DNA of 10,998 bases. Origin: Gammaproteobacteria bacterium. GTDB taxonomy: Bacteria > Pseudomonadota > Gammaproteobacteria > Steroidobacterales > Steroidobacteraceae. A program made the translations under genes and the position numbers. The notes under the pieces are model-generated. The model was not told where the DNA came from. It searched no databases and was given only the letters and a program-made list of their open reading frames with translations. Positions 1 through 6,565 of this stretch are shown piece after piece; position 1 is the first letter of the stretch, and the number at the start of each line of letters is the position of its first letter. The DNA lies in the NCBI GenBank assembly GCA_030830595.1, contig JAURMS010000383.1, positions 1-10,998 of the forward strand. Reading direction: 5' to 3'.

Positions 1-311
1 AGTCCATGGACAGGCTGACCCGCGGGCCGCTGCTGAAGGATGGGCCCACGCACCCGCTGTCGGTTCGGCTGATCGAGGAACCGGCCTGCCTATGGCCCCG
101 TGATCCACCCATTCGGTTCCGCAAGTCGATCCCGACGGCCTGGCTGGAAATCGTGATTGCGGAGGGACGCAACCGTCAGGTGCGGCGCATGACCGCCGCG
201 GTCGGGCACCCCACCCTGCGCCTGATCCGCAGTCGGGTTGGACCTTGGTCGATCGAGGGCATGCAGCCGGGCGAGTGGCGCGAGGTCAGCCCGACCGGTG
301 CCCGGCAATGA
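1..311 (+). CDS. rluE: RluE-like 23S rRNA pseudouridine synthase, C-terminal part (5' end outside window)
   Basis: This is the C-terminal part of an RsuA/RluB/E/F-family pseudouridine synthase, which isomerises a uridine in rRNA; in E. coli RluE the target is U2457 of 23S rRNA. The reading frame is open from base 3, so the gene starts upstream of the window and the ATG at base 6 is internal. The visible segment carries the family's C-terminal block: EPACLWPRDPPIR, RKSIPTAWLEI, then EGRNRQVRRM and VGHPTLRLIR, closing with GEWREV. The tryptophan/proline-rich EPAxLWPRxPPIR segment is what points to RluE rather than RsuA, RluB or RluF. The catalytic Asp (GRLDxxxxGL motif) lies upstream and cannot be checked. 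The last 26 bases overlap, tail to tail, the end of the DAHP synthase gene on the other strand, so there is no room for a dedicated intergenic terminator. Family assignment is secure; the exact paralogue is likely but not proven. Confidence 0.88.
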   Translation, partial: SMDRLTRGPLLKDGPTHPLSVRLIEEPACLWPRDPPIRFRKSIPTAWLEIVIAEGRNRQVRRMTAAVGHPTLRLIRSRVGPWSIEGMQPGEWREVSPTGARQ

Positions 312-1635
312 GCAGGGCGAGTTCGAGCGCCTGCTCGTAGTTGAGTCGGGGATCGACCGCAGAGCGGTAGGCCCTCGAGAGGTCCGCATCGGCCAGGCCC
401 CGCGCCCCGCCGGTACACTCGGTCACGTCCTCGCCGGTCAATTCGAAGTGGACTCCGCCAAGATGCGAACCGCAGGCCTCGTGGATCCGGAACGCAGCCC
501 TCACCTCTCCCAGGATGTGCTCGAAACGGCGGGTTTTCAGTCCGTTCGAGGCCGTTTCCGTATTGCCGTGCATGGGGTCACAGACCCATAACACCTGCCG
601 CCCGGTTGCTCGCACCGCCTCGATGGCCCTTGGCAGTCCGTCCTCGATGCCGCCCACGCCGAAGCGATGAATGAGCGTCAGTCGCCCCGGCTCGTTGTCC
701 GGGTTCAGGATCCCGACCAGTGCCGCAAGCCAGTCAGGGTCCATGCCCGAGCCCACCTTGACCGCGACGGGATTGGCGATGCCGCGGAAATATTCGACGT
801 GCGCACCGTCCGGCTGGGCAGTACGCAGGCCGATCCAGGGCAGGTGGGTGGTCAGGTTGTACCAGCGCCCCTGGCGGGCGATGAAGCGGGTCTGGGCCTC
901 CTCGTAGGGCAACAGCAACGCCTCGTGACTGGCGAAAAAGCGGACCAGGCTGGCCTCATGGATGGGCGATCCCGACAGCGCCTCGAAGAAATCCAGCGAG
1001 TTGGCAATGGACTCTGCGACCCGCTCATAGGCCTCACGAAGGGGCGAGTGCTTGACGAAATCGAGGTCCCAGTATTCGGGATGGTGCAGGTCGGCGAAGC
1101 CGCCATCGACCAGGGCCCGCACGAAGTTCAAGGTCAGCGCCGCACGCTCGTATCCGCGCAGCATCAGTTGCGGGTCGGGGGTTCGCTCCTCCGGCGTAAA
1201 TCCCGGCCGGTTGACGTTGTCGCCGCGATAGCTCGGCAGTGACACGCCGTCCCGGGTTTCCAGGTCGGAGGACCTGGGCTTGGCATATTGCCCCGCGAAG
1301 CGCCCAACCCGGATGATGGGCTTCTTGAGCCCATGCAGCAGCACCAGGCTCATCTGCAGCAGGATTTTCAGCTTCTTGGCGATCTGGTCGGACTCGCAGT
1401 CCGCGAAGCTTTCGGCACAGTCTCCCCCCTGTAGCAGGAACCGCTCGCCCCGCTGCGCCTCGGCGAGTTGGGTCCGCAGCTGATCCACTTCCCAGGACAC
1501 CACGATGGGGGGCAAGCGGGCAATTTCGGCCACCATGGCGTCGAGCCGAGCGGCGTCGGGATAGGCGGGCGCCTGGCGGGCGACCTTCCGCCGCCAACCC
1601 GATGGCTCCCAGGGGTGTGCCGAGTGCTGTGTCAT
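286..1635 (-). CDS. Class II 3-deoxy-7-phosphoheptulonate (DAHP) synthase
   Basis: This 449-residue cytosolic enzyme condenses phosphoenolpyruvate with erythrose 4-phosphate to give DAHP, the committed step of the shikimate pathway. It belongs to the plant/mycobacterial class II family, not the E. coli AroF/G/H class I. Motifs in order: N-terminal W-x-P-SGWR and Y-PDAA (residues 9-28), GGDCAESF (70-77), RVGRFAGQYAKPR (109-121), VKVGSGMDP (292-300), HRFG (323-326), DPMHGNT (353-359), GVHFELTG (394-401) and VDPRLNYEQ (427-435). The predicted metal ligands Cys73, His356, Glu398 and Asp428 keep the spacing of M. tuberculosis Cys87/His369/Glu411/Asp441. Length near 449 matches the longer, Trp-sensitive type II enzymes (as in P. 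aeruginosa PA2843) rather than the about 405-residue PhzC type, suggesting a housekeeping role; allostery is inferred. The ATG at 1635-1633 suits the conserved N-terminus but has no Shine-Dalgarno sequence. The 3' end overlaps the rluE-like gene. Confidence 0.96.
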   Translation of the reverse strand: MTQHSAHPWEPSGWRRKVARQAPAYPDAARLDAMVAEIARLPPIVVSWEVDQLRTQLAEAQRGERFLLQGGDCAESFADCESDQIAKKLKILLQMSLVLLHGLKKPIIRVGRFAGQYAKPRSSDLETRDGVSLPSYRGDNVNRPGFTPEERTPDPQLMLRGYERAALTLNFVRALVDGGFADLHHPEYWDLDFVKHSPLREAYERVAESIANSLDFFEALSGSPIHEASLVRFFASHEALLLPYEEAQTRFIARQGRWYNLTTHLPWIGLRTAQPDGAHVEYFRGIANPVAVKVGSGMDPDWLAALVGILNPDNEPGRLTLIHRFGVGGIEDGLPRAIEAVRATGRQVLWVCDPMHGNTETASNGLKTRRFEHILGEVRAAFRIHEACGSHLGGVHFELTGEDVTECTGGARGLADADLSRAYRSAVDPRLNYEQALELALLIAGHRSG

Positions 1636-1644
1636 GCCGGGCGC

Positions 1645-1673
1645 ATGCTACACAGGCCGACCTCGCACCGCAA
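1645..1673 (-). promoter_or_regulatory. Candidate sigma-70-type promoter of the DAHP synthase gene
   Basis: On the minus strand a TTGCGG (1673-1668) sits 17 bp before TAGCAT (1650-1645), matching the -35 and -10 consensus at 3/6 and 4/6 positions, with a T-run just upstream. If used, transcription would start only about 3 nt before the ATG at 1635, giving an almost leaderless mRNA. That agrees with the missing Shine-Dalgarno sequence. The match is weak and the call rests on position as much as on sequence. Confidence 0.27.
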
Positions 1674-1735
1674 AAAACAGCGGCTTGCCACTGGGTGGCG
1701 CGCCGAGCCTGAACGGCCCGAGCCCACCCCTACTG

Positions 1736-1744
1736 TGGCAAAAT
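1736..1744 (+). promoter_or_regulatory. Candidate extended -10 promoter of the lysine-catabolic operon
   Basis: TGG followed by CAAAAT forms a TGn-extended -10 element (hexamer 4/6). The predicted start is near A1751, leaving an 18-nt leader that contains the GGAG ribosome-binding site of the first gene. No good -35 lies at the right distance; the best -35-like hexamer in the region, TTGCCA at 1685-1690, is too far upstream and has no matching -10. The call is tentative. Confidence 0.28.
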
Positions 1745-1758
1745 CGGCCCATCAAACT

Positions 1759-1762
1759 GGAG
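1759..1762 (+). promoter_or_regulatory. Ribosome-binding site of the saccharopine dehydrogenase-like gene
   Basis: GGAG lies 6 nt before the ATG at 1769. It supports that start, which also places the Rossmann-fold glycine motif directly at the N-terminus. Confidence 0.6.
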
Positions 1763-1768
1763 TGATTC

Positions 1769-2926
1769 ATGCAGAAAGTGCTAGTGCTGGGCGCCGGCAA
1801 GATCGGTGCCCTGATTTCGGGTCTCCTGGCCGGCGAAGCCGATTATTCGGTCGGCCTGGCCGACCTGCGTCCCGGGGCTGCCGCCTCGGTGGTCTCGGCC
1901 CACTCGCTGCCCCGCCTGGAGGCGTTCGAGGTGGACGCGGCGGAGGAAGCCGGCCTGGACGCGTTGCTGGGACGCGGCGACTGGCAGGCGGTGATCTCCT
2001 CACTGCCCTACTACTGCAACCCGATGGTGGCGAAGCTGGCCCGCAAGCATGGGCTTCACTATTTCGACCTCACCGAGGACGTGGAGGTCACCCGCGCCGT
2101 ACGCGACATCGCCGAGGGGGCGAGTACCGCCTTCGTCCCGCAGTGCGGCCTGGCGCCGGGGTTCGTCTCGATCGCGGCGAACGAGCTGATCTCGCATTTC
2201 GATTCGCTGACCGCCGTGAAACTGCGGGTCGGTGCCCTGCCGCAGCACCCCAACAATGTCCTGAAATACTCCCTGACATGGTCCACCGAAGGGCTGATCA
2301 ACGAGTATGGCAATCCCTGCCAGGCGATCGAGGGTGGCCGCCATGTCGAGGCCGCACCACTCGAGGGACTGGAAGAGATCGAGATCGACGGCACCCTGTA
2401 TGAGGCCTTCAACACCTCGGGTGGCCTCGGCTCGCTGGGTGAAACCTACGGCGATCGCTGCCAGCAGATGAATTACAAGACCATGCGCTACCCGGGACAC
2501 TGCGCCCAGGTGCGCCTGCTCATGAACGACCTGCGCCTGAACCAGGACCGGGATACCCTCAAGCGCATCCTCGAAAATGCAGTACCGCAAACGCTGCAGG
2601 ATGTGGTGGTCATCTACGTGGCCGTGACCGGCCAGCAGGAAGGCGATCTGCGCGAGGAGAACTACGTTAACAAGGTCTACCCCCAGGAGATTGCCGGCAG
2701 GCTGTGGTCGGCGATTCAGGTCACCACCGCTGCGGGCATTACGGCCGTGGTGGACCTGGTGCTGTCCGATCCGGGCCGGCACCAGGGCTTCGTTCGGCAA
2801 GAGGCCTTCAGCCTGCCCGAGGTGCTGGCCAACCGCTTTGGCCGATGGTACGCACTGGGCGGCGACAAGACCGTGTCGGCCCGGGTGGTGGTCGAGGGCA
2901 AGGCCGGCCAGCAGAAGCGACTGTAA
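1769..2926 (+). CDS. Saccharopine dehydrogenase / lysine 6-dehydrogenase family oxidoreductase
   Basis: This 385-residue cytosolic protein belongs to the saccharopine dehydrogenase family. The N-terminal Rossmann domain opens with VLVLGAGKIG (GAGKIG at residues 8-13). An acidic residue, Asp32, at the end of the second strand is a position that usually favours NAD over NADP. The C-terminal catalytic domain (about 125-370) contains PQCGLAPGF (124-132), LRVGALPQHP (152-161) and TWSTEGLINEY (170-180), typical of the family. Two products are plausible. Saccharopine dehydrogenase (glutamate-forming) would release aminoadipate semialdehyde and glutamate. Lysine 6-dehydrogenase, whose Geobacillus representative has a similar length, would make the same semialdehyde directly from lysine. 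The ALDH7 gene starting 11 bp downstream consumes that product, so a lysine-degrading role is well supported by context. No lysine-ketoglutarate reductase domain is fused here or encoded elsewhere in the window. It is the first gene of a four-gene unit. Confidence 0.88.
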   Translation: MQKVLVLGAGKIGALISGLLAGEADYSVGLADLRPGAAASVVSAHSLPRLEAFEVDAAEEAGLDALLGRGDWQAVISSLPYYCNPMVAKLARKHGLHYFDLTEDVEVTRAVRDIAEGASTAFVPQCGLAPGFVSIAANELISHFDSLTAVKLRVGALPQHPNNVLKYSLTWSTEGLINEYGNPCQAIEGGRHVEAAPLEGLEEIEIDGTLYEAFNTSGGLGSLGETYGDRCQQMNYKTMRYPGHCAQVRLLMNDLRLNQDRDTLKRILENAVPQTLQDVVVIYVAVTGQQEGDLREENYVNKVYPQEIAGRLWSAIQVTTAAGITAVVDLVLSDPGRHQGFVRQEAFSLPEVLANRFGRWYALGGDKTVSARVVVEGKAGQQKRL

Positions 2927-2932
2927 GGGAGG
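2927..2932 (+). promoter_or_regulatory. Strong Shine-Dalgarno deciding the ALDH start
   Basis: GGGAGG begins directly after the preceding stop codon and sits 5 nt before ATG 2938. The frame is open further upstream (to 2704 and beyond), but that part lies inside the previous gene, so this site fixes the real start. Confidence 0.85.
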
Positions 2933-2937
2933 CACAT

Positions 2938-4467
2938 ATGAACACCAGGGAACTACTGGAAAGCCTGGGGCTGGCCCCGGTCAATGACGGTTGCTGGAGC
3001 GGGGCCGCGGGCTGGGTCGGGGATCCCGACCTGCCGCTGCTGCACTCGGTCAACCCCGCCACCGGCGAAGTCATCGCCTCGGTACGGCCGGCAGGCGCTC
3101 AACACTACGAATCCGCGATGGCCTCAGCCGTCGAGGCCTTCAGGGTCTGGCGTAGCGTGCCGGCACCCCTGCGCGGCGAAGCGGTGCGTCGACTGGGCGC
3201 GCTGCTCCGGGAGCACAAGGACGCCCTGGGAAGCCTGGTGTCGCTTGAGGTCGGCAAGATCAAGGCGGAGGGTGACGGCGAAGTCCAGGAGATGATCGAC
3301 ATCGCCGACTTTGCCGTGGGCCAGTCGCGCATGCTGCACGGCCTGTCCATGCACTCGGAACGGCCCGGTCACCGGATGTACGAACAGTGGCATCCGCTTG
3401 GGGTGGTCGGGATCATCTCGGCCTTCAACTTCCCGGTGGCGGTGTGGTCATGGAACGCATTGCTGGCTGCTGCCTGCGGCGACAGCTGCGTCTGGAAGCC
3501 CTCACCCAAGGCACCGCTCACCGCCATCGCGGTCCAGCACCTCTGCAACCGCATCATGCGGGAGATGGACCTGCCGCCGATCTTCCAGCTGTTCATTCCG
3601 GCCGGCAACGAGCTGGCTGAACGTTTCATCGAGGACCAGCGGGTGGCGCTGGTCAGCTTCACGGGTTCGACGGCCGTCGGTCGCGAGGTCGCCACGCGCG
3701 TCGCCCGGCGCCTGGGCAAGAGCCTCCTCGAGCTGGGCGGCAACAACGCCATCATCGTCGACCAGCAGGCCAACCTCGACCTGGTCATCCCGGCGGTGGT
3801 GTTCGGGGCAGTGGGAACGGCCGGACAGCGCTGCACCTCCACCCGCCGCCTGCTGGTCCACGAATCCCTCTTCGAGACGGTCCAAAAGCGCCTGGTCTCG
3901 GCCTATGGCCAGCTGCGCATCGGCGACCCGCTGGATGCCGGCACGCTGGTGGGTCCGCTGATTGACGCCCAGGCGGTCGCGAATTACCGCACTACCCTCG
4001 AGTCAGTGGCCGAACAGGGGGGGCGGATACTCGTGGGAGGCAAGGTCCTTGATCGACCCGGCTTCTTTGTCGAACCCACCCTGGTCGAGGCCAGCAACGA
4101 CCTGCCAGCCGTGCAGCACGAGACCTTCGCCCCCATCCTGTACATGATTCCCTTCGCGACGCTGGACGAGGCCATTGCCCTGCACAATGAAACTGCCTAC
4201 GGGCTGTCTTCGGCCATCTTCACCGATCGCCTGCAGCACGCGGAACGGTTCCTGTCGGCCAGCGGCAGCGACTGTGGGATCGCCAACGTGAACATCGGTA
4301 CCTCAGGCGCTGAAATCGGCGGGGCCTTCGGCGGGGAAAAGGACACCGGCGGTGGCCGCGAATCGGGTTCCGATGCGTGGAAGGCCTACATGCGCCGGCA
4401 GACCAATACCATCAACTACTCGGCGGAACTGCCCCTCGCCCAGGGCATCCGTTTCGACCTCTCATGA
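2938..4467 (+). CDS. amaB: Antiquitin-type (ALDH7) L-2-aminoadipate-6-semialdehyde dehydrogenase
   Basis: This 509-residue enzyme oxidises 2-aminoadipate 6-semialdehyde (in equilibrium with piperideine-6-carboxylate) to 2-aminoadipate with NAD(P)+, in lysine degradation. Standard ALDH residues are in place: Asn164 in FNFPVAVW, Lys187 in WKPS, FTGSTAVG (241-248), general base Glu265 in LELGGNN, nucleophile Cys299 in GQRCTS and Glu395 in ETFAPI. Placement in the ALDH7/antiquitin branch comes from NFPVAVWSWN, HETFAPILY, the C-terminal GGAFGGEK and GGGRESGSDAW, and INYSAELPLAQGIRF. Arg298, just before the Cys, and Glu118 fall at the places of human ALDH7A1 Arg301 and Glu121, which bind the aminoadipate moiety. 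The start is set by a strong Shine-Dalgarno sequence 5 nt upstream. Its stop overlaps the NfeD start (ATGA). The symbol amaB follows the Pseudomonas putida enzyme of the same activity; pcd is also used. Function is confident, the symbol less so. Confidence 0.93.
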   Translation: MNTRELLESLGLAPVNDGCWSGAAGWVGDPDLPLLHSVNPATGEVIASVRPAGAQHYESAMASAVEAFRVWRSVPAPLRGEAVRRLGALLREHKDALGSLVSLEVGKIKAEGDGEVQEMIDIADFAVGQSRMLHGLSMHSERPGHRMYEQWHPLGVVGIISAFNFPVAVWSWNALLAAACGDSCVWKPSPKAPLTAIAVQHLCNRIMREMDLPPIFQLFIPAGNELAERFIEDQRVALVSFTGSTAVGREVATRVARRLGKSLLELGGNNAIIVDQQANLDLVIPAVVFGAVGTAGQRCTSTRRLLVHESLFETVQKRLVSAYGQLRIGDPLDAGTLVGPLIDAQAVANYRTTLESVAEQGGRILVGGKVLDRPGFFVEPTLVEASNDLPAVQHETFAPILYMIPFATLDEAIALHNETAYGLSSAIFTDRLQHAERFLSASGSDCGIANVNIGTSGAEIGGAFGGEKDTGGGRESGSDAWKAYMRRQTNTINYSAELPLAQGIRFDLS

Positions 4468-5804
4468 TGGGCGCGCTGCGCAAGGTGCTGCTGGCGGCCA
4501 GTCTCGGCCTCCTTGGCCTTGCGCCGCTGGCGGGCGCCGACACCGGCCTGGTGATCAAGCTGCAGGACGCCATCGGTCCGGCGACCGCGGAGCACTTCCT
4601 CGATGGCCTGGAGCGGGCGCAGGACGAGGGACACACCCTGGTGATCCTGGAACTGGACACCCCCGGCGGGCTCGACGCATCGATGCGCGACATGATCCAG
4701 GGCATCCTGGCCTCCCCGGTCCCCGTGGTCACCTGGGTGGCCCCGCCCGGTGCCCGTGCCGCCAGTGCCGGGACCTACCTGCTCTACGCCAGCCATGTGG
4801 CGGCGATGGCCCCGGGTACCAACCTCGGGGCCGCAACGCCGGTGGCTATCGGCGGAAGTGGCGGTAACGCTGGCGAAGAGGGCGACACGTCGACCGCGAT
4901 GGAGCGCAAGTCGGTCAACGACGCCGTCGCCTACATCAGGAGCCTGGCCGAACTGCGCGGCCGCAACGTGGAATGGGCCGAGGCCGCAGTGCGTGGCGCA
5001 GAGAGCCTGCCAGCCGACGAAGCACTGGCCGCCGGCGTCATCGACCTGGTAGCGGCGGACGAGGCGGCGCTGCTCACCGGCATCGACGGTCGGGTCGTGT
5101 CGACCCAGGCCGGCGAAGTCACCCTGAACACCGCCGGCCTGGTGCTGGAACGGCACGAGCCGGGCTGGCGCACCAGCCTGCTGGCGGTGATTACCAACCC
5201 CCTGGTCGCCTACGGCCTGTTGATCATCGGCCTGTATGGGCTGCTGTTCGAGGGCTATAACCCGGGCGCCATCGTGCCTGGCGTGGTGGGCGCGATCTGC
5301 CTGCTCATCGGCCTGTACGCCCTGCAGGTCCTGTCGGTGAACTACGCCGGCCTGGCACTGATCGTGCTGGGCCTGCTGATGATGATTGCGGAATTTTTCG
5401 TGCCCAGTTTCGGGGCCCTCGGGCTGGGCGGGCTGGCGGCCTTCGTGTTCGGCTCCGTCATGCTGATGGAATCGGGCGGTCCGGTGCTGGGCGTCAGCAC
5501 CCTGCTGCTGGCCAGCATGGCCACCGCCGCGGGCCTGCTGATGCTCGGAACCGTCTACCTGGCCCACCGTGCCCGCAAGCGTCCCATCGCCAGCGGGGCT
5601 GAGCAGATGGTCGGAGCCACAGGTGTGGCGGCAGAGGCCTTCGAGGGCGAGGGTCGGATTCGGCTCTACGGCGAGGACTGGGCCGCCACCAGCGCCACCC
5701 CGGTCGCCGCGGGGGAACACGTTCGCGTGAAGCGCGTCCAAGGCCTGATACTGGAAGTGGAGCCGATCGACTCGTCAGGCTCTATGGTCGCCAACAGGAG
5801 GTAA
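4464..5804 (+). CDS. NfeD-family membrane-bound serine protease (ClpP-like), long form
   Basis: This 446-residue protein is a long NfeD, known as the protease partner of slipin/stomatin proteins. It has a signal peptide (about 1-25, ending LAGA-D). A ClpP-like domain (about 26-225) follows, with LDTPGG (65-69 region), the nucleophile Ser101 in RAASAG and a candidate general-base Lys149 in ERKSVNDAVAYIRSLA. This is the Ser/Lys dyad arrangement known from Pyrococcus 1510-N. About four to five transmembrane helices span roughly 237-367, and a cytosolic OB-like NfeD domain (about 380-435) ends the protein. A flexible Gly/Glu-rich stretch (130-145) lies between Ser and Lys. The start is ATG 4464 or the adjacent ATG 4467. 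The first overlaps the ALDH stop as ATGA and no Shine-Dalgarno sequence precedes it, so translation is probably coupled to the ALDH gene. Longer forms beginning upstream would add residues before the signal peptide and are unlikely. The slipin gene follows 2 bp downstream. Confidence 0.92.
   Translation: MMGALRKVLLAASLGLLGLAPLAGADTGLVIKLQDAIGPATAEHFLDGLERAQDEGHTLVILELDTPGGLDASMRDMIQGILASPVPVVTWVAPPGARAASAGTYLLYASHVAAMAPGTNLGAATPVAIGGSGGNAGEEGDTSTAMERKSVNDAVAYIRSLAELRGRNVEWAEAAVRGAESLPADEALAAGVIDLVAADEAALLTGIDGRVVSTQAGEVTLNTAGLVLERHEPGWRTSLLAVITNPLVAYGLLIIGLYGLLFEGYNPGAIVPGVVGAICLLIGLYALQVLSVNYAGLALIVLGLLMMIAEFFVPSFGALGLGGLAAFVFGSVMLMESGGPVLGVSTLLLASMATAAGLLMLGTVYLAHRARKRPIASGAEQMVGATGVAAEAFEGEGRIRLYGEDWAATSATPVAAGEHVRVKRVQGLILEVEPIDSSGSMVANRR
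5796..5801 (+). promoter_or_regulatory. Shine-Dalgarno of slipin gene, formed by the last two codons of the NfeD gene
   Basis: A perfect AGGAGG ends 5 nt before the GTG start at 5807. The same six bases are the two last sense codons (Arg-Arg, AGG AGG) of the NfeD gene, followed at once by its TAA. The site decides for GTG 5807 as the slipin start. Confidence 0.9.
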
Positions 5805-5806
5805 GC

Positions 5807-6565
5807 GTGTTGATTCCATTCATCGTCCTCGGGGTGGTGCTGATCGCCCTCCTCGTCAATTCGATCAAGATCCTCAAGGAGTACGAACGCGGCGTCATCT
5901 TCACCCTCGGGCGTTACACAGGCGTGAAGGGCCCCGGACTGATCCTGGTGCTGCCAGTCATTCAGGCCATGTCCCGGGTCGACCTCAGGACCATCGTGCT
6001 CGATGTACCCAAGCAGGACGTGATCTCACGCGACAACGTCTCGGTCAAGGTCAACGCCGTGGTGTATTTTCGCGTGGTGGATCCTGCCAAGGCCATCATC
6101 CAGGTCGCGAATCCCTTCGAGGCCACCAGCCAGCTGGCCCAGACGACGCTGCGCTCGGTGCTGGGCCAGCACGAACTCGACGAGATGCTGTCCCAGCGCG
6201 AGAAGCTCAACGCCGACGTCCAGAGGATCCTCGACGACTCCACGGATATCTGGGGTATCAAGGTGTCACATGTGGAGATCAAGCACGTTGACCTCGACGA
6301 GAGCATGATCCGGGCCATGGCCCAGCAGGCGGAAGCTGAACGCAGCCGGCGAGCCAAGGTCATCCATGCGGACGGCGAGCGACAGGCCGCTGCCGCGCTG
6401 GTCGAGGCAGCTAAGGCACTGGGGGCAGACCCGCGCGCGATCCAGCTGCGTTACCTGCAGACCCTCTCGGGACTGTCCTCCAGTGGCACGCAGACCATCA
6501 TATTCCCGCTGCCCATGGACCTGATCACGCCGCTGCTGCAAACCAAGAGCGGCTCCTCAGGCTGA
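5807..6565 (+). CDS. Slipin (stomatin-like SPFH-domain membrane protein)
   Basis: This 252-residue protein has a single N-terminal hydrophobic segment (about 2-19), an SPFH/band-7 domain (about 22-185) and a helical Ala/Glu-rich region likely to drive oligomerisation (about 170-205). Diagnostic strings are EYERGVIFTLGR (25-36), KGPGLILVLP (41-50), VISRDNVSV (72-80) and TLRSVLGQHELDEML (114-128). The hydrophobic tail motif IIFPLPMD (231-238) corresponds to the region cleaved by the NfeD-type protease in the Pyrococcus pair; cleavage here is inferred. Slipins build large membrane-associated rings and are thought to organise membrane microdomains and partner proteases. The GTG start at 5807 is supported by AGGAGG at 5 nt. 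It directly follows the NfeD gene, the classical arrangement. It is a slipin rather than HflK/HflC, judging by its length and its NfeD neighbour. Its 3' end overlaps hrpA by 9 bp in convergent orientation. Confidence 0.95.
   Translation: MLIPFIVLGVVLIALLVNSIKILKEYERGVIFTLGRYTGVKGPGLILVLPVIQAMSRVDLRTIVLDVPKQDVISRDNVSVKVNAVVYFRVVDPAKAIIQVANPFEATSQLAQTTLRSVLGQHELDEMLSQREKLNADVQRILDDSTDIWGIKVSHVEIKHVDLDESMIRAMAQQAEAERSRRAKVIHADGERQAAAALVEAAKALGADPRAIQLRYLQTLSGLSSSGTQTIIFPLPMDLITPLLQTKSGSSG

Larger units (their letters stand above)
1636..1768. other. Divergent intergenic region between DAHP synthase and the lysine-catabolic operon
   Basis: This 133-bp stretch is the only real intergenic space in the window and must hold the promoters for both divergent units. 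It contains a six-A run (1672-1677), a perfect 5-bp inverted repeat GCCAC-TGG-GTGGC (1687-1699), an 8-bp palindrome GGCGCGCC (1697-1704) and a 7-bp direct repeat CCGAGCC (1703-1709 and 1718-1724). Any of these could be an operator, but none matches a site I can name, and short G/C-rich repeats are expected by chance here. I see no open reading frame, tRNA, riboswitch or terminator with a T-run. Confidence 0.6.

Noticed and set aside
1668..1683. CCGC-(A-rich 8 nt)-GCGG inverted repeat in the intergenic region
   Set aside because: A stem of only 4 bp with an 8-nt loop is expected by chance; the A-run is noted only as promoter context.
1468..2403. 311-codon plus-strand frame crossing the divergent intergenic region
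   Set aside because: Arg/Gly-rich composition overlapping the DAHP synthase start and the dehydrogenase in another frame; no domain and no ribosome-binding site.
2704..2937. In-frame 78-residue upstream extension of the ALDH
   Set aside because: It lies inside the preceding dehydrogenase gene in another frame and looks like a shadow peptide. The strong GGGAGG before ATG 2938 fits the family's normal N-terminus.
4416..5741. 441-codon open frame on the minus strand opposite the NfeD gene
   Set aside because: Translation is Gln/His/Gly-rich with no recognisable domain. It mirrors a well-supported NfeD gene and is explained by high GC and codon bias.
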